Shown piece after piece: positions 25,633-35,127 of a DNA stretch of 64,000 nucleotides. The notes under the pieces were generated by a model. That model was not told where the DNA came from. It did no database searches and worked only from the letters and a program-made list of their open reading frames with translations. The stretch's first letter is position 1, and each line of letters starts with the position of its first letter. The DNA comes from Catenovulum sediminis (GTDB lineage: Bacteria > Pseudomonadota > Gammaproteobacteria > Enterobacterales > Alteromonadaceae): the NCBI RefSeq assembly GCF_040270295.1, contig NZ_JBELOE010000280.1. One strand, given 5' to 3'. The position numbers were made by a program, and so were the translations under genes.

Positions 25633-26751
25633 TTAACTAATATTTTGAATTTTGATGCGTTTAGTTTCATCTGCTTTATTCACTTTTGCGCGAATATGGC
25701 GTTCTAAAGTATCGACTATATCTGAATTATCAATACGTTCTTTTTGTCTTTCACCATCCAGATAAAAACCACTTTTGTTTTGTGCGCCTGCTAAGCCAAC
25801 ATCTGAAACGAGCGCTTCGCCGGGGCCATTTACAACGCAACCGATAACAGACACTGTTAAAGGTTCAACAACATCTTCTAATCTTTGTTCAAGCTCATTA
25901 ACGGTTTTTATAACATCAAACTCTTGCCTTGAACAACTTGGGCAGGCAATGAAGTTTATTCCTCTAGAACGAATACGCAATGATTTAAGAATGTCATAGC
26001 CTACTTTCACTTCTTCTACTGGGTCTGCCGCCAATGAAATTCTCAAGGTATCGCCAATCCCTTCATTTAATAGGATACCAAGCCCTATTGCAGATTTAAC
26101 TGCGCCGGTTCGTGCTCCGCCAGCTTCTGTAATACCTAAATGTAGAGGGTTATCAATTTGTTGCGATAATAGACGGTATGAATCAACGGCTAAAAACACA
26201 TCAGATGCTTTAACACTCACTTTAAATTGATCAAAGTTGAGCCTATCCAAAATGTCGACGTGGCGCATTGCAGATTCTAATAAAGCGTGTGCTGTTGGTT
26301 CTCCATATTTTTCTTGAATGTCTTTTTCTAAAGAGCCACCATTAACGCCAATGCGAATCGGGATATTTTTATCCTTCGCACAATCAACAACTGCTCTAAT
26401 TCTATCTTCGCGCCCAATATTACCGGGGTTAATTCGCAAACAATCAACGCCATACTCCGCCACTTTTAAAGCGATACGATAATCAAAGTGAATATCAGCA
26501 ACAATTGGAATATCAACTTTTTGCTTTATTAAGCGAAATGCTTCAGCGGCTTCCATCGTGGGAATGGAGACGCGTACGATATCCGCACCGGCTTGTTCTA
26601 TTCGTTTAATTTGAGCAACAGTCGCTTCAACATCTGTTGTTAAAGTATTTGTCATTGTTTGCACTGCGATAGGCGCATCACCACCTACAGGGACTTTGCC
26701 AACCCATATTTTTTTGGTTAACTTTCTTTTAATAGGAGATTCACTAAACAT
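25633..26751 (-). CDS. ispG: 4-hydroxy-3-methylbut-2-en-1-yl diphosphate synthase IspG
   Basis: A 372-residue [4Fe-4S] enzyme of the methylerythritol phosphate pathway, making HMBPP from MEcPP. The N-terminal TIM barrel shows QTMTNTLTTDVEATVAQI, and the cluster ligands are in CPSCSR and the downstream CVVNGPGEA. Length equals E. coli IspG. Its first codons overlap the rodZ-like gene end by 8 bases. Confidence 0.97.
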   Translation of the reverse strand: MFSESPIKRKLTKKIWVGKVPVGGDAPIAVQTMTNTLTTDVEATVAQIKRIEQAGADIVRVSIPTMEAAEAFRLIKQKVDIPIVADIHFDYRIALKVAEYGVDCLRINPGNIGREDRIRAVVDCAKDKNIPIRIGVNGGSLEKDIQEKYGEPTAHALLESAMRHVDILDRLNFDQFKVSVKASDVFLAVDSYRLLSQQIDNPLHLGITEAGGARTGAVKSAIGLGILLNEGIGDTLRISLAADPVEEVKVGYDILKSLRIRSRGINFIACPSCSRQEFDVIKTVNELEQRLEDVVEPLTVSVIGCVVNGPGEALVSDVGLAGAQNKSGFYLDGERQKERIDNSDIVDTLERHIRAKVNKADETKRIKIQNIS

Positions 26752-27268
26752 AAGAATACGGACTCAGTTGATAATAAGGTTCATGTGTTAAATTAAATTC
26801 AGTGCTATTCGCCGCATGGTTAAGCGAAATGGTCTCTGTCTGCTCTAAGTTTTCTCTTTGCCACCACCAAACGACAATCAAAGCGACCACTATAAATAAA
26901 ATTAAATAGGTGACAAACATCAGCCTGTTATCATGTGCTTCTTGTTTTGTGCGCTGAGAAAAACTTTTTAATTTAGTCTGCGAATGATGCTCAACAGGTT
27001 GCTGCTGATAAAACATTTGGAGCAATTCACTTTCATTTAAGGCAAGCAATTTAGCATAGGCTTTTATATAGCCTTTGGTGTAAGTAGCGACTGAAATCTT
27101 TTCAAAATCATTTGCTTCCAAAGCCAGGATGATATCTTTTTTAAGATTTAGGCTATCTGCGACATCTTGCTCAGATAACCCTTGATTAACTCGGCTTTTT
27201 TTTAACACGTCACCTAAAGTTATTTTCTCTTCTTTAGGCTCAACCTCCGGGTTTATGATTTCATTCAT
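26744..27268 (-). CDS. rodZ: Short RodZ-like protein (HTH plus one membrane helix)
   Basis: A 174-residue RodZ homologue. The N-terminal helix-turn-helix (LGDVLKKSRVNQGLSEQDVADSL, residues 18-80, then ATYTKGYIKAYAKLL) would bind MreB, and a transmembrane helix lies near 118-137. E. coli RodZ is about 337 residues with a large periplasmic DUF4115 domain; here only about 35 residues follow the membrane helix. The place between pilW and ispG is the standard rodZ locus. It overlaps both neighbours by a few bases, so the gene is compact and not visibly frameshifted. Confidence 0.85.
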   Translation of the reverse strand: MNEIINPEVEPKEEKITLGDVLKKSRVNQGLSEQDVADSLNLKKDIILALEANDFEKISVATYTKGYIKAYAKLLALNESELLQMFYQQQPVEHHSQTKLKSFSQRTKQEAHDNRLMFVTYLILFIVVALIVVWWWQRENLEQTETISLNHAANSTEFNLTHEPYYQLSPYSYV

Positions 27269-28074
27269 TGTAACAAAGCCTGTCTAATTTGATTCGCTTG
27301 GGGAGAAGAAGAATATTGAGTTAAAATTCTTCTTGCGTATTCGTTTGCCACACGTTTTTTATCGAGTTTTTTAGCTATTTGGTAGCCCTTTAAATACAAC
27401 TCTGCAGTTGCAGTTGTATATGCCTCTAACTGCTGAAAAGTTTCAAGTGCTTTTTGCCAGTTTTCTTGCTGCTGGTAAATATCTAAAAGTACATTTAAAG
27501 ACTTGTTGAGCCTAGGGTTATAGCCAAGAGCACTGTCTAGATAATCAATCACGTCAGGATAAAGTGATGTGTCACCAGTGTCATACAAACATAAACCAAG
27601 ATTTTCATAGGTTTGTGCAACGCGGATATAACTGTCTATTTCTAAAGCTTGCAAAAACATTTCACGCGCTTTGGTTACTTTGCCTTGGTCGCACAAAAAA
27701 GCACCATAATTGTTGAATGCATCACCATTATTGCTATCTAGCTCAATGACTTTTTGATACGCCTTTTCTGCTTTTTCAGTTTCTTTGACAACTTGATAAT
27801 AATAAGCCATTGAATAATGTGCTTCTGCCATATCAGGGGCAAACTCAAGTGCTTTATCTAAATTAAATTTGGCTTGCGCGGCATTGCCTTTTTGCAAGTA
27901 TGTCAGCCCCAAGGCAATACGGTTTTTAGCTGCCTCTATAGGCGTTGATTTTTTTTCAATAAATGGTTTATCAGAGCCAATATATGATTTTTGACTCACA
28001 CATGCAGGTAAAACAGCACATAAGACTAAGCTGATCCCGAGTCTTGTATATGTGTTTTTAAACCATTTTAACAT
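27265..28074 (-). CDS. pilW: Type IV pilus biogenesis/stability lipoprotein PilW (PilF)
   Basis: A 269-residue outer-membrane lipoprotein with TPR repeats. The signal peptide ends LPACVS (lipobox, Cys near residue 25). At least six TPR units follow, such as YLQKGNAAQAKFNLDKALE and AFNNYGAFLCDQGKVTKA. PilW/PilF helps the PilQ secretin to assemble. It lies between rlmN and rodZ, the conserved order, and overlaps rlmN by 17 bases. No other pilus genes are in the window. Confidence 0.92.
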   Translation of the reverse strand: MLKWFKNTYTRLGISLVLCAVLPACVSQKSYIGSDKPFIEKKSTPIEAAKNRIALGLTYLQKGNAAQAKFNLDKALEFAPDMAEAHYSMAYYYQVVKETEKAEKAYQKVIELDSNNGDAFNNYGAFLCDQGKVTKAREMFLQALEIDSYIRVAQTYENLGLCLYDTGDTSLYPDVIDYLDSALGYNPRLNKSLNVLLDIYQQQENWQKALETFQQLEAYTTATAELYLKGYQIAKKLDKKRVANEYARRILTQYSSSPQANQIRQALLQ

Positions 28075-29182
28075 TCAGGTTTTGACCTTTTTGTTGTTTT
28101 TTCAAAATACGCTTAGTTCTATCAACCACGTCACCGACTAACTGCCCACAGGCTGCATCAATATCATCGCCACGAGTTCGTCGTACTACCGTGGTATAGC
28201 CATATTCCGTTAGAACCTTGGCAAACCTGTCAATGCGGGAGTTACTTGAACGTCCGTACGGATTATTTGGGAACGGGTTAAACGGAATTAAATTAATTTT
28301 TGATGGTGTATCTTTTAATACTTTTGCCAACTCATGTGCTTGATCGGTACTATCGTTGACATGATCTAGCATCACGTATTCAACTGTTACTTTTTCGTTT
28401 GCTTTAGAATCTTGAATATAGCGTCGAGAAGCTGCTAAAAAAGCCTCTATATTGTATTTTTTATTGATCGGCACTATTTCATCGCGCAAGGTATCATTTG
28501 GCGCATGCAAAGATATCGCCAGCGCTACGTCTACTTTTTCTTTTAATTTATCTAATGCGGGAACGACGCCTGAAGTGCTCACTGTAACCCGGCGCTTTGA
28601 TAAACCGAAGGCTAAATCATCCATCATAAGTTCAAGCGAGGGTACCAAGTTATTTAAATTAAGCAAAGGTTCACCCATACCCATCATAACAATATTAGTG
28701 ATAGGTCTCTTATGAGTAACTTTAACGGGTCCTATGTCTTTGGCTACACGCCATACTTGTCCGATGATTTCTGCGACAGATAAATTACGGTTAAAGCCTT
28801 GTTGTGCGGTAGAACAAAAAGTGCATTCTAATGCACAACCAACCTGACTTGAAACACATAATGTTGCGCGCTCCCCATCAGGTATCCAAACCGTCTCAAC
28901 TTCCTGTCCACCTGCCAATTTCATTGCATATTTAATCGTTCCATCAGAACTGGCTTGGCGCACTGCGATCTCTGGGCCTTCAACCACACAAAGCTCTTTA
29001 AGTTTGGCTCTCAATGCTTTGCTGAAATTACTCATTTCATCAAAATCATCCATGCCGTAGTGATAAATCCATTTCATCGCCTGATCAGCGCGAAAAGATT
29101 TTTCACCCAGTGATGCAAAAAATTCGCGCATCCCTTCTCGGTTTAAGTTGAGTAAATTGATTTTAGATTTTTCAGCGGACAT
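28058..29182 (-). CDS. rlmN: Dual-specificity rRNA/tRNA (A2503/A37-C2) methyltransferase RlmN
   Basis: A 374-residue radical SAM methyltransferase that methylates C2 of A2503 in 23S rRNA and A37 in some tRNAs. The radical SAM motif is CALECTFCSTAQQG, and the catalytic Cys near the C-terminus is in DIDAACGQL. I prefer the ATG at 29182 to the TTG one codon upstream; AGGT lies 8 bases before it. It begins the rlmN-pilW-rodZ-ispG-hisS-yfgM-bamB run. Confidence 0.96.
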   Translation of the reverse strand: MSAEKSKINLLNLNREGMREFFASLGEKSFRADQAMKWIYHYGMDDFDEMSNFSKALRAKLKELCVVEGPEIAVRQASSDGTIKYAMKLAGGQEVETVWIPDGERATLCVSSQVGCALECTFCSTAQQGFNRNLSVAEIIGQVWRVAKDIGPVKVTHKRPITNIVMMGMGEPLLNLNNLVPSLELMMDDLAFGLSKRRVTVSTSGVVPALDKLKEKVDVALAISLHAPNDTLRDEIVPINKKYNIEAFLAASRRYIQDSKANEKVTVEYVMLDHVNDSTDQAHELAKVLKDTPSKINLIPFNPFPNNPYGRSSNSRIDRFAKVLTEYGYTTVVRRTRGDDIDAACGQLVGDVVDRTKRILKKQQKGQNLNVKMV

Positions 29183-29272
29183 CAAAGATTACCTATACTA
29201 CAAATTGGTTGGCAATTTTACGGGATTCCCAGCCGAATGCAATCTCAGAGAGTCAACTGGCGTACAATCAAT

Positions 29273-29701
29273 CTAATAGCTGTAGACTTGAGTGTCAGGG
29301 AAAAAATACGCAATTTCGCGCGCTGCGCTTTCAGGACTGTCAGAACCATGAACAGCGTTATAGGTTACAATTTCTCCGCCGAAGTCTGCTCTTAAGGTTC
29401 CCCTTGCTGCGGCAGCTGGATCCGTAGCGCCCATAATCTCACGATATGCATTGATTGCATTTTCGCCTTGCAAAGCAATGACAACAACAGGCGCTGAGGT
29501 CATAAAGTCAACTAAGATTTCAAAAAAAACTTTACCTCTGTGCTCTTCGTAAAAACCTTCTGCTTGCTCTTTAGACAAGTGAACCATTTTTAAACCTGCA
29601 ACTTGCAAGCCTGCTGTTTCTAAACGGTTGATGATTTGACCTATGTTGTGATTAATTACAGCATTAGGTTTAATGATAGAAAGGGTGCGTTCTATAGCCA
29701 T
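29273..29701 (-). CDS. ndk: Nucleoside diphosphate kinase
   Basis: A 142-residue Ndk that balances nucleoside triphosphate pools through a phosphohistidine. The phosphorylated His is in YNAVHGSDS and the N-terminal RTLSIIKPNAV carries the active-site Lys. Length is standard (143 in E. coli). It lies between fdx of the ISC operon, 101 bases upstream, and rlmN, the usual gammaproteobacterial order, but with no iscX or pepB between. Confidence 0.97.
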   Translation of the reverse strand: MAIERTLSIIKPNAVINHNIGQIINRLETAGLQVAGLKMVHLSKEQAEGFYEEHRGKVFFEILVDFMTSAPVVVIALQGENAINAYREIMGATDPAAAARGTLRADFGGEIVTYNAVHGSDSPESAAREIAYFFPDTQVYSY

Positions 29702-29802
29702 AAGTTCAGTCCTTAATTACTATGTTCTGCACCATCATAACAACAAAATAATTGAAAAACTCCTTTTTAATCAATTTATTTCGTTAATTTTTAGTAAGAC
29801 GA

Positions 29803-30141
29803 TTAGTGATTTTCACTGACCATGTTAATGGTATATTTAGGAATTTCGACAACTAAGTCTTCGCCTGCTACACAGGCTTGGCAACTCAACCTAGATTCGG
29901 GCTCTAATCCCCAAGCTTTATCTAGCATATCATCTTCTAATTCGTCACTTTCGGCTAACGAATCAAAACCTTCACGAACAACTACGTGACAGGTTGTACA
30001 AGCACACGACTTTTCACAGGCATGTTCTATATCAATTCCATTGCGAAGCGCGACATCTAAAACAGTATCACCATCTTGAGCTTCGGCAACTGCACCATCT
30101 GGGCATAATTCTTCGTGTGGTAAAAAAATGATTTGTGGCAT
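29803..30141 (-). CDS. fdx: ISC-system [2Fe-2S] ferredoxin
   Basis: A 112-residue adrenodoxin-type ferredoxin that supplies electrons to Fe-S cluster assembly. The cluster ligands are in CEKSCACTTC and in SCQAC. It follows hscA by 3 bases at the end of the ISC operon. IscX, which usually follows, is absent. Confidence 0.96.
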   Translation of the reverse strand: MPQIIFLPHEELCPDGAVAEAQDGDTVLDVALRNGIDIEHACEKSCACTTCHVVVREGFDSLAESDELEDDMLDKAWGLEPESRLSCQACVAGEDLVVEIPKYTINMVSENH

Positions 30142-30144
30142 TGT

Positions 30145-32010
30145 TTATATCTCGTCTACTTGTTGACCTTGCAAGGCTAAACGAATAGATTTATCCATTC
30201 GAGCCGCAGCAAATTCCTGACTATCATGGTCTATTTTTTCAATTTGAGCTTTTATGGCATCTGCATCTGAGCCTTGACATAAAGTCGCAAGTTGATCTAG
30301 TGAACCTTTTAAAGATTGATATTCTTCGGCAGATAGCAAGTCTTTATCTTTTGTTAATGCATTATTTAATGATTCCAGCATGCGTTGTGCTTCGACAACT
30401 TGTTCAGCCAACCTTCTCGCTTCAACATCGTCTTGCGCATATTCTACAGAAGATTTTAGCATTTCCAATATTTCAGATTCTTCTAAACCATAGCTAGGTT
30501 TAACTTGGATACTGGCTTGCACACCGGTTGATTTTTCCATCGCCGTTACAGATAACAAGCCATCTGCGTCAACTTGGAAAGTGACTCGAATATGTGCTGC
30601 ACCAGCTGCCATTGGCGGAATATCTCGAAGTTCAAAACGCGCTAACGAACGACAATCTTTAACCAGTTCACGCTCTCCCTGTACTACATGCACAGCCATT
30701 GCAGTTTGACCATCTTTAAAGGTGGTAAATTCCTGCGCTTTAGCAACAGGTATCGTGGTGTTACGTGAAATGATTTTCTCACATAGTCCACCCATGGTTT
30801 CTAGCCCTAGAGATAACGGGATCACGTCTAAAAGAACCATGTCAGAATCAGGCTTATTACCAATTAGTATATCTGCCTGTATACTCGCGCCAATCGCAAC
30901 CACTTCATCTGGATCGATTGAGCTTAAAGGCTCTTTAGCAAAAAATTCAGCCACCTTTTGTCTAACTAATGGCACTCGAGTTGAACCACCGACCAAAACT
31001 ACATCTTTTATTTCAGCAGTTTTAAGCTGTGCATCTTTTAGCGCTCTGCGACAGGCTATCAAAGTTCGTTTAACTAATGGTTCAATCAAGCTTTCGAATT
31101 GCGCTTTTGTCAACTCGAGATTAACTTCGTTATTATCATCTAGCTTGAAATGTATCTTAGTTAAATCGCTACTTGATAACGCTTCTTTAGCTGCTTTAGC
31201 ATGCTCTTTAATCACTCTGCGCATTCGAGATGAAAGTACGGTGGGTAACTGGCAGTTTTCTTTGATCCAGTCAACGATTGCCTGATCTAAGTCATCTCCG
31301 CCTAACGCTGAATCACCTCCAGTAGCCAGCACTTCAAATACACCTTTCTCTAATTTCAGGATTGATATATCAAAAGTCCCGCCGCCTAAATCAAAAACGG
31401 CAATTTGTCCTTGCTGCTTAGAATCTAAACCGTAGGCAATTGCTGCCGCAGTGGGTTCATTTAGTAAACGCAGCACTTTTAATCCAGCAATACGAGCAGC
31501 GTCTTTAGTACACTGCCGCTGGGCGTCATCAAAATAGGCAGGTACTGTGATAACAGCACCTTGAATCTCATCTGCTAAGTTATTTTCAGCTTGTTTTTTA
31601 AGGGCTTTTAAAATGTCTGCCGAAACTTCGATAGGAGATTTCGCACCGCCTGATGTTTGAATTCTAACAAGCTCTTTAGATTCCCCAATAAACTGATAAG
31701 GTAATTCAGGGTAAGTTTTAAGCACATCGTCTAAAGAGCGCCCCATAAACCGCTTCACGGATACTATGGTATTTTCCGGATCGTGCTCGGCAGTTTGTAA
31801 TGCTTTAGCGCCTACCTCGATATCGTCCTTCAAATAACGAACAACGGATGGCAACATCTTTTGTGAGAATTCATCGGCAAGGGTTTGTGCCTCACCACTT
31901 CGTACAGTCGCAACCAGTGAATTGGTTGTTCCCAGATCAATACCAACCGCAATTCTTCTCTGATGAGGGGCTTCTGTTTGACCTGGCTCTGAAATTTGTA
32001 ATAAAGCCAT
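30145..32010 (-). CDS. hscA: Fe-S protein assembly chaperone HscA
   Basis: A 621-residue Hsp70-type chaperone that, with HscB, releases clusters from IscU. The ATPase domain starts with AVGIDLGTTNSLVATVRSG and has the VTVPAYFDDAQRQ and AVFDLGGGTFDIS segments; the substrate-binding domain follows, with a short lid. Length is close to E. coli HscA (616). It lies 20 bases after hscB. Confidence 0.97.
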   Translation of the reverse strand: MALLQISEPGQTEAPHQRRIAVGIDLGTTNSLVATVRSGEAQTLADEFSQKMLPSVVRYLKDDIEVGAKALQTAEHDPENTIVSVKRFMGRSLDDVLKTYPELPYQFIGESKELVRIQTSGGAKSPIEVSADILKALKKQAENNLADEIQGAVITVPAYFDDAQRQCTKDAARIAGLKVLRLLNEPTAAAIAYGLDSKQQGQIAVFDLGGGTFDISILKLEKGVFEVLATGGDSALGGDDLDQAIVDWIKENCQLPTVLSSRMRRVIKEHAKAAKEALSSSDLTKIHFKLDDNNEVNLELTKAQFESLIEPLVKRTLIACRRALKDAQLKTAEIKDVVLVGGSTRVPLVRQKVAEFFAKEPLSSIDPDEVVAIGASIQADILIGNKPDSDMVLLDVIPLSLGLETMGGLCEKIISRNTTIPVAKAQEFTTFKDGQTAMAVHVVQGERELVKDCRSLARFELRDIPPMAAGAAHIRVTFQVDADGLLSVTAMEKSTGVQASIQVKPSYGLEESEILEMLKSSVEYAQDDVEARRLAEQVVEAQRMLESLNNALTKDKDLLSAEEYQSLKGSLDQLATLCQGSDADAIKAQIEKIDHDSQEFAAARMDKSIRLALQGQQVDEI

Positions 32011-32030
32011 TAAATTTAACCTGATTTAAT

Positions 32031-32549
32031 TTAAAGTTGACCAGATTGGTCTTCTAATCGTTCAAGTTCAGCTTGAAGTTTGACAATAAATTTTAATTTT
32101 CGTAACGCTGATGCAGCTTCCTGATGATGTGCATTACGCAAATCTCTGGATATTTTTTCTTGTAATTCGACTTGTTCTGCGCTCAAAGTGTCTTCGAATT
32201 CAATAATCGCGTCATAAGGTTCGGTCATATCGCTTATTTCTTCTAGGTGTTCACGATATTCCATTTGCTGCATCAAAAAAGAAGGGTCTTTTATCGTTGT
32301 CGTTTCATGGCTTATATCTAAACCATTCTCTTTGAGAATATATTCAGCTCTTGAAACAGGGGATTTGAGCGTTGTATAAGCGTCATTTATCTCTGTCGCT
32401 TTTTTGAGCGCCAACAATTTTTCGCTTTCTGAACCAGAGGCATACTGATCTGGGTGAAATGCTCGCTGCAAGTCACGATACTTCTGTGACAACAGCGATA
32501 CATCTATATCGAAATCGGGCTTTAAGTTGAAAATTTCAAAAAATTTCAT
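32031..32549 (-). CDS. hscB: Fe-S assembly co-chaperone HscB
   Basis: A 172-residue J-domain co-chaperone. The HPD motif is in RAFHPDQYASG (about residues 37-39), and the C-terminal three-helix domain binds IscU. Length is normal (171 in E. coli). It lies between iscA and hscA in the ISC operon. Confidence 0.96.
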   Translation of the reverse strand: MKFFEIFNLKPDFDIDVSLLSQKYRDLQRAFHPDQYASGSESEKLLALKKATEINDAYTTLKSPVSRAEYILKENGLDISHETTTIKDPSFLMQQMEYREHLEEISDMTEPYDAIIEFEDTLSAEQVELQEKISRDLRNAHHQEAASALRKLKFIVKLQAELERLEDQSGQL

Positions 32550-32569
32550 TTAGTCAGCAAGCTTTTCAT

Positions 32570-32893
32570 TTATACGTGGAAGCTTTCGCCACAACCACAT
32601 TCGTCTGTAACGTTAGGGTTGTTAAACTTAAAGCCTTCATTCAACCCTTCTTTGGTAAAATCTAACTCTGTACCATCCAAGTACAACATAGACTTAGCAT
32701 CAACAATTATTTTGACACCATTTTCTTCAAAGATTTGGTCATCCTCATTTAATTCGTCAACGAATTCGAGGATGTAAGCCATACCTGAACAGCCAGAAGT
32801 TTTTACACCAAGACGAAGCCCTATCCCTTTACCTCGGTTTTCTAAAAAGTGTTTAACTCTTTGTGCAGCTGGTTCAGTTACACTAACGGCCAT
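32570..32893 (-). CDS. iscA: Iron-sulfur carrier IscA
   Basis: A 107-residue A-type Fe-S carrier. The three conserved cysteines are in SGCSGMAY (about Cys35) and in the C-terminal CGCGESF (about 99 and 101). It follows iscU by 15 bases in the operon. Confidence 0.97.
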   Translation of the reverse strand: MAVSVTEPAAQRVKHFLENRGKGIGLRLGVKTSGCSGMAYILEFVDELNEDDQIFEENGVKIIVDAKSMLYLDGTELDFTKEGLNEGFKFNNPNVTDECGCGESFHV

Positions 32894-32908
32894 GAATTTA
32901 CTCCAGTT

Positions 32909-33289
32909 TTATTTACGCTTAGCTTTGTAATCTTCAATTGCAGCTTTAATTGCATCTTCAGCCAAGATTGAACAGTGAATCTTGACCGGTGGCAATGCAA
33001 GCTCTTGAGCAATATCAGTATTCTTTATACTCGATGCTTCATCTAAAGATTTACCTTTAACCCACTCTGTTACAAGCGAACTAGAAGCAATCGCTGAGCC
33101 ACAACCGTAGGTTTTGAACTTGGCATCTTCAATGACACCCGTATCAGAAACTTTAAGTTGTAATTTCATGACGTCACCACAAGCAGGCGCACCTACCATA
33201 CCAGTTGCAACACTTGGATCATTCTTGTCGAAGCTACCCACGTTTCGTGGATTTTCGTAATGATCAATTACTTTATCACTGTAAGCCAT
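32909..33289 (-). CDS. iscU: Fe-S cluster assembly scaffold IscU
   Basis: A 126-residue scaffold on which [2Fe-2S] clusters are built. The three cysteine ligands are in GAPACGDVM (about 37), TYGCGSA (about 63) and KIHCSIL (about 106), and the HscA-binding LPPVK motif directly precedes the last. It lies 18 bases after iscS. Confidence 0.98.
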   Translation of the reverse strand: MAYSDKVIDHYENPRNVGSFDKNDPSVATGMVGAPACGDVMKLQLKVSDTGVIEDAKFKTYGCGSAIASSSLVTEWVKGKSLDEASSIKNTDIAQELALPPVKIHCSILAEDAIKAAIEDYKAKRK

Positions 33290-33307
33290 AATTTAATTCC
33301 TCACTTC

Positions 33308-34522
33308 TTAGTGGTGTACCCAATCAACTTTAGATAAGTCGACACCATCTTTAAACATCTCCCATAACGGAGACATTTCTCTTAATTTCTCAATAGCATC
33401 CTGAATAACGCTAATTACGTAATCAATTTCTTCTTCTGTTGTAAATCTGCCGATGCTGAATCTAATAGAACTGTGCGCCAATTCGTCATTGCGCCCTAAA
33501 GCACGTAAAACATAAGAAGGCTCTAAACTGGCTGACGTACAAGCAGAACCAGAGGACACTGCCATATCTTTTAACGCCATAATCAATGATTCACCTTCTA
33601 CAAAGTTAAAACTTACATTTAGATTACCAGCAACACGTTGCTCTAGATCACCATTGATATAAACTTCATCTAACTTTTGTACACCGGCTAACAATTTGTT
33701 GCGCAGCGCCATGACTCGTTCGTTTTCACTTTGCATCTCTTCTTTGGCGATGCGAAACGCTTCACCCATACCGACAATTTGGTGTGTCGGTAAGGTACCT
33801 GACCTGAAACCACGCTCATGGCCACCGCCATGCATTTGTGCTTCTAGTCTAATTCTAGGTTTACGACGAACGTATAAAGCACCAATCCCTTTTGGACCAT
33901 ATATTTTATGTGCTGAAAATGACATTAAATCCACTTTCAATTCAGTCATATCAATGTCGACTTTACCCGCACTTTGCGCACCATCAACATGGAAAACCGT
34001 TTTGTTTGCACGACATAATTCACCAATGGTTTTAATATCTTGAATGACACCAATTTCGTTATTAACGTGCATCACACTAACCAATACAGTATCTTCGCGA
34101 AGTGCAGATTTGAAAACATCTAAGTCAATCAAACCATCTTCTTTAACGTCAAGATAGGTTACTTCAAAACCTTGACGCTCTAGTTCACGACATGTGTCCA
34201 GAACGGCTTTGTGTTCAGTTTTGACCGTTATAATATGTTTACCTTTTTTCTGGTAAAAACGAGCCGCACCTTTAATCGCTAGGTTGTTTGACTCAGTAGC
34301 ACCTGAGGTAAATACAATTTCACGTGGGTCAGCATTTAGCAGATCAGCAATTTGGCCGCGCGCGATATCGACTAACTCTTCAGCTTGCCAACCAAAACGG
34401 TGTGAGCGTGACGCGGGATTACCAAACACGCCATCAGGTGTTAGACACTGCATCATTTTCTCAGCGACACGCGGGTCGACTGGAGTGGTTGCAGAATAGT
34501 CAAGGTAAATAGGTAACTTCAT
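33308..34522 (-). CDS. iscS: Cysteine desulfurase IscS
   Basis: A 404-residue PLP-dependent cysteine desulfurase, the same length as E. coli IscS, feeding sulfur to IscU, TusA and other acceptors. The PLP lysine is in SFSAHKIYGPKG (about 206) and the mobile active-site Cys in SGSACTSASLEPSYVL (about 328). It follows iscR by 36 bases. TusA at 55 kb is a known sulfur acceptor of IscS. Confidence 0.98.
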   Translation of the reverse strand: MKLPIYLDYSATTPVDPRVAEKMMQCLTPDGVFGNPASRSHRFGWQAEELVDIARGQIADLLNADPREIVFTSGATESNNLAIKGAARFYQKKGKHIITVKTEHKAVLDTCRELERQGFEVTYLDVKEDGLIDLDVFKSALREDTVLVSVMHVNNEIGVIQDIKTIGELCRANKTVFHVDGAQSAGKVDIDMTELKVDLMSFSAHKIYGPKGIGALYVRRKPRIRLEAQMHGGGHERGFRSGTLPTHQIVGMGEAFRIAKEEMQSENERVMALRNKLLAGVQKLDEVYINGDLEQRVAGNLNVSFNFVEGESLIMALKDMAVSSGSACTSASLEPSYVLRALGRNDELAHSSIRFSIGRFTTEEEIDYVISVIQDAIEKLREMSPLWEMFKDGVDLSKVDWVHH

Positions 34523-34558
34523 TTATTTCTCCGCGTACTAAATTTGTAATAATTTGGC

Positions 34559-35065
34559 TTAAATCTGAGCGTCAGCATCAATTTCATCTAACGAAATTTT
34601 TCCAAGGGCAAATGCAGAATGGGTTTGTTGTTTTTTATTTTGTCTTTCTGCAACTAACTTAACTTCTTGTTTTTCAACAAGCTCCTGTAAGGTGATTTCA
34701 TTTAAGAAAGTTGCAATTCTATCACTTAATTCACGCCATAAACTATGCGTAAGACATTGCACACCACCTTGACAGGCCTCTTTTCCCTGACAGCGGGTCG
34801 CATCTACTGATTCGTCCACTGCAACGATAATTTGACCAATCGAGATATCATCTAGTTTTCGACCGAGTTGATAACCACCACCTGGCCCTCGAACACTAGA
34901 GACAACACCTTGTTTGCGTAATCGTGCAAACAGTTGTTCGAGATAACTTAATGATATGTCTTGACGTTCTGAGATGTCAGCCAGTGGTACAGGTCCACTT
35001 TTAGCGTGTAAAGCAACGTCTAACATTGCGGTTACCGCATATCGGCCTTTTGAAGTTAATCTCAT
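34559..35065 (-). CDS. iscR: Rrf2-family Fe-S regulator IscR
   Basis: A 168-residue Rrf2-family regulator with an N-terminal winged helix (MRLTSKGRYAVTAMLDVALH) and three cluster-binding cysteines in CQGKEACQGGVQC (about 92, 98 and 104). Holo-IscR represses its own operon. The first gene of the ISC operon, it is preceded by two IscR type 1 boxes, one covering the promoter, so autoregulation is strongly suggested. Confidence 0.97.
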   Translation of the reverse strand: MRLTSKGRYAVTAMLDVALHAKSGPVPLADISERQDISLSYLEQLFARLRKQGVVSSVRGPGGGYQLGRKLDDISIGQIIVAVDESVDATRCQGKEACQGGVQCLTHSLWRELSDRIATFLNEITLQELVEKQEVKLVAERQNKKQQTHSAFALGKISLDEIDADAQI

Positions 35066-35098
35066 ATCTTATCTCAATTACCCAATTCAACATGCATT

Positions 35099-35127
35099 AT
35101 TATCTATTACCTGAGTAATTTAGTCAA
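35099..35127 (-). promoter_or_regulatory. iscR promoter (-35 and -10)
   Basis: On the minus strand the -35 TTGACT (35122-35127) and the -10 GATAAT (35099-35104) are separated by exactly 17 bases. The start site would be about 35092, some 27 bases before the iscR ATG. The promoter lies within the proximal IscR box. Confidence 0.8.

Noticed and set aside
30722..31285. 187-codon open frame on the plus strand opposite hscA
   Set aside because: It is fully antisense to a highly conserved gene and its composition follows the hscA codon pattern.
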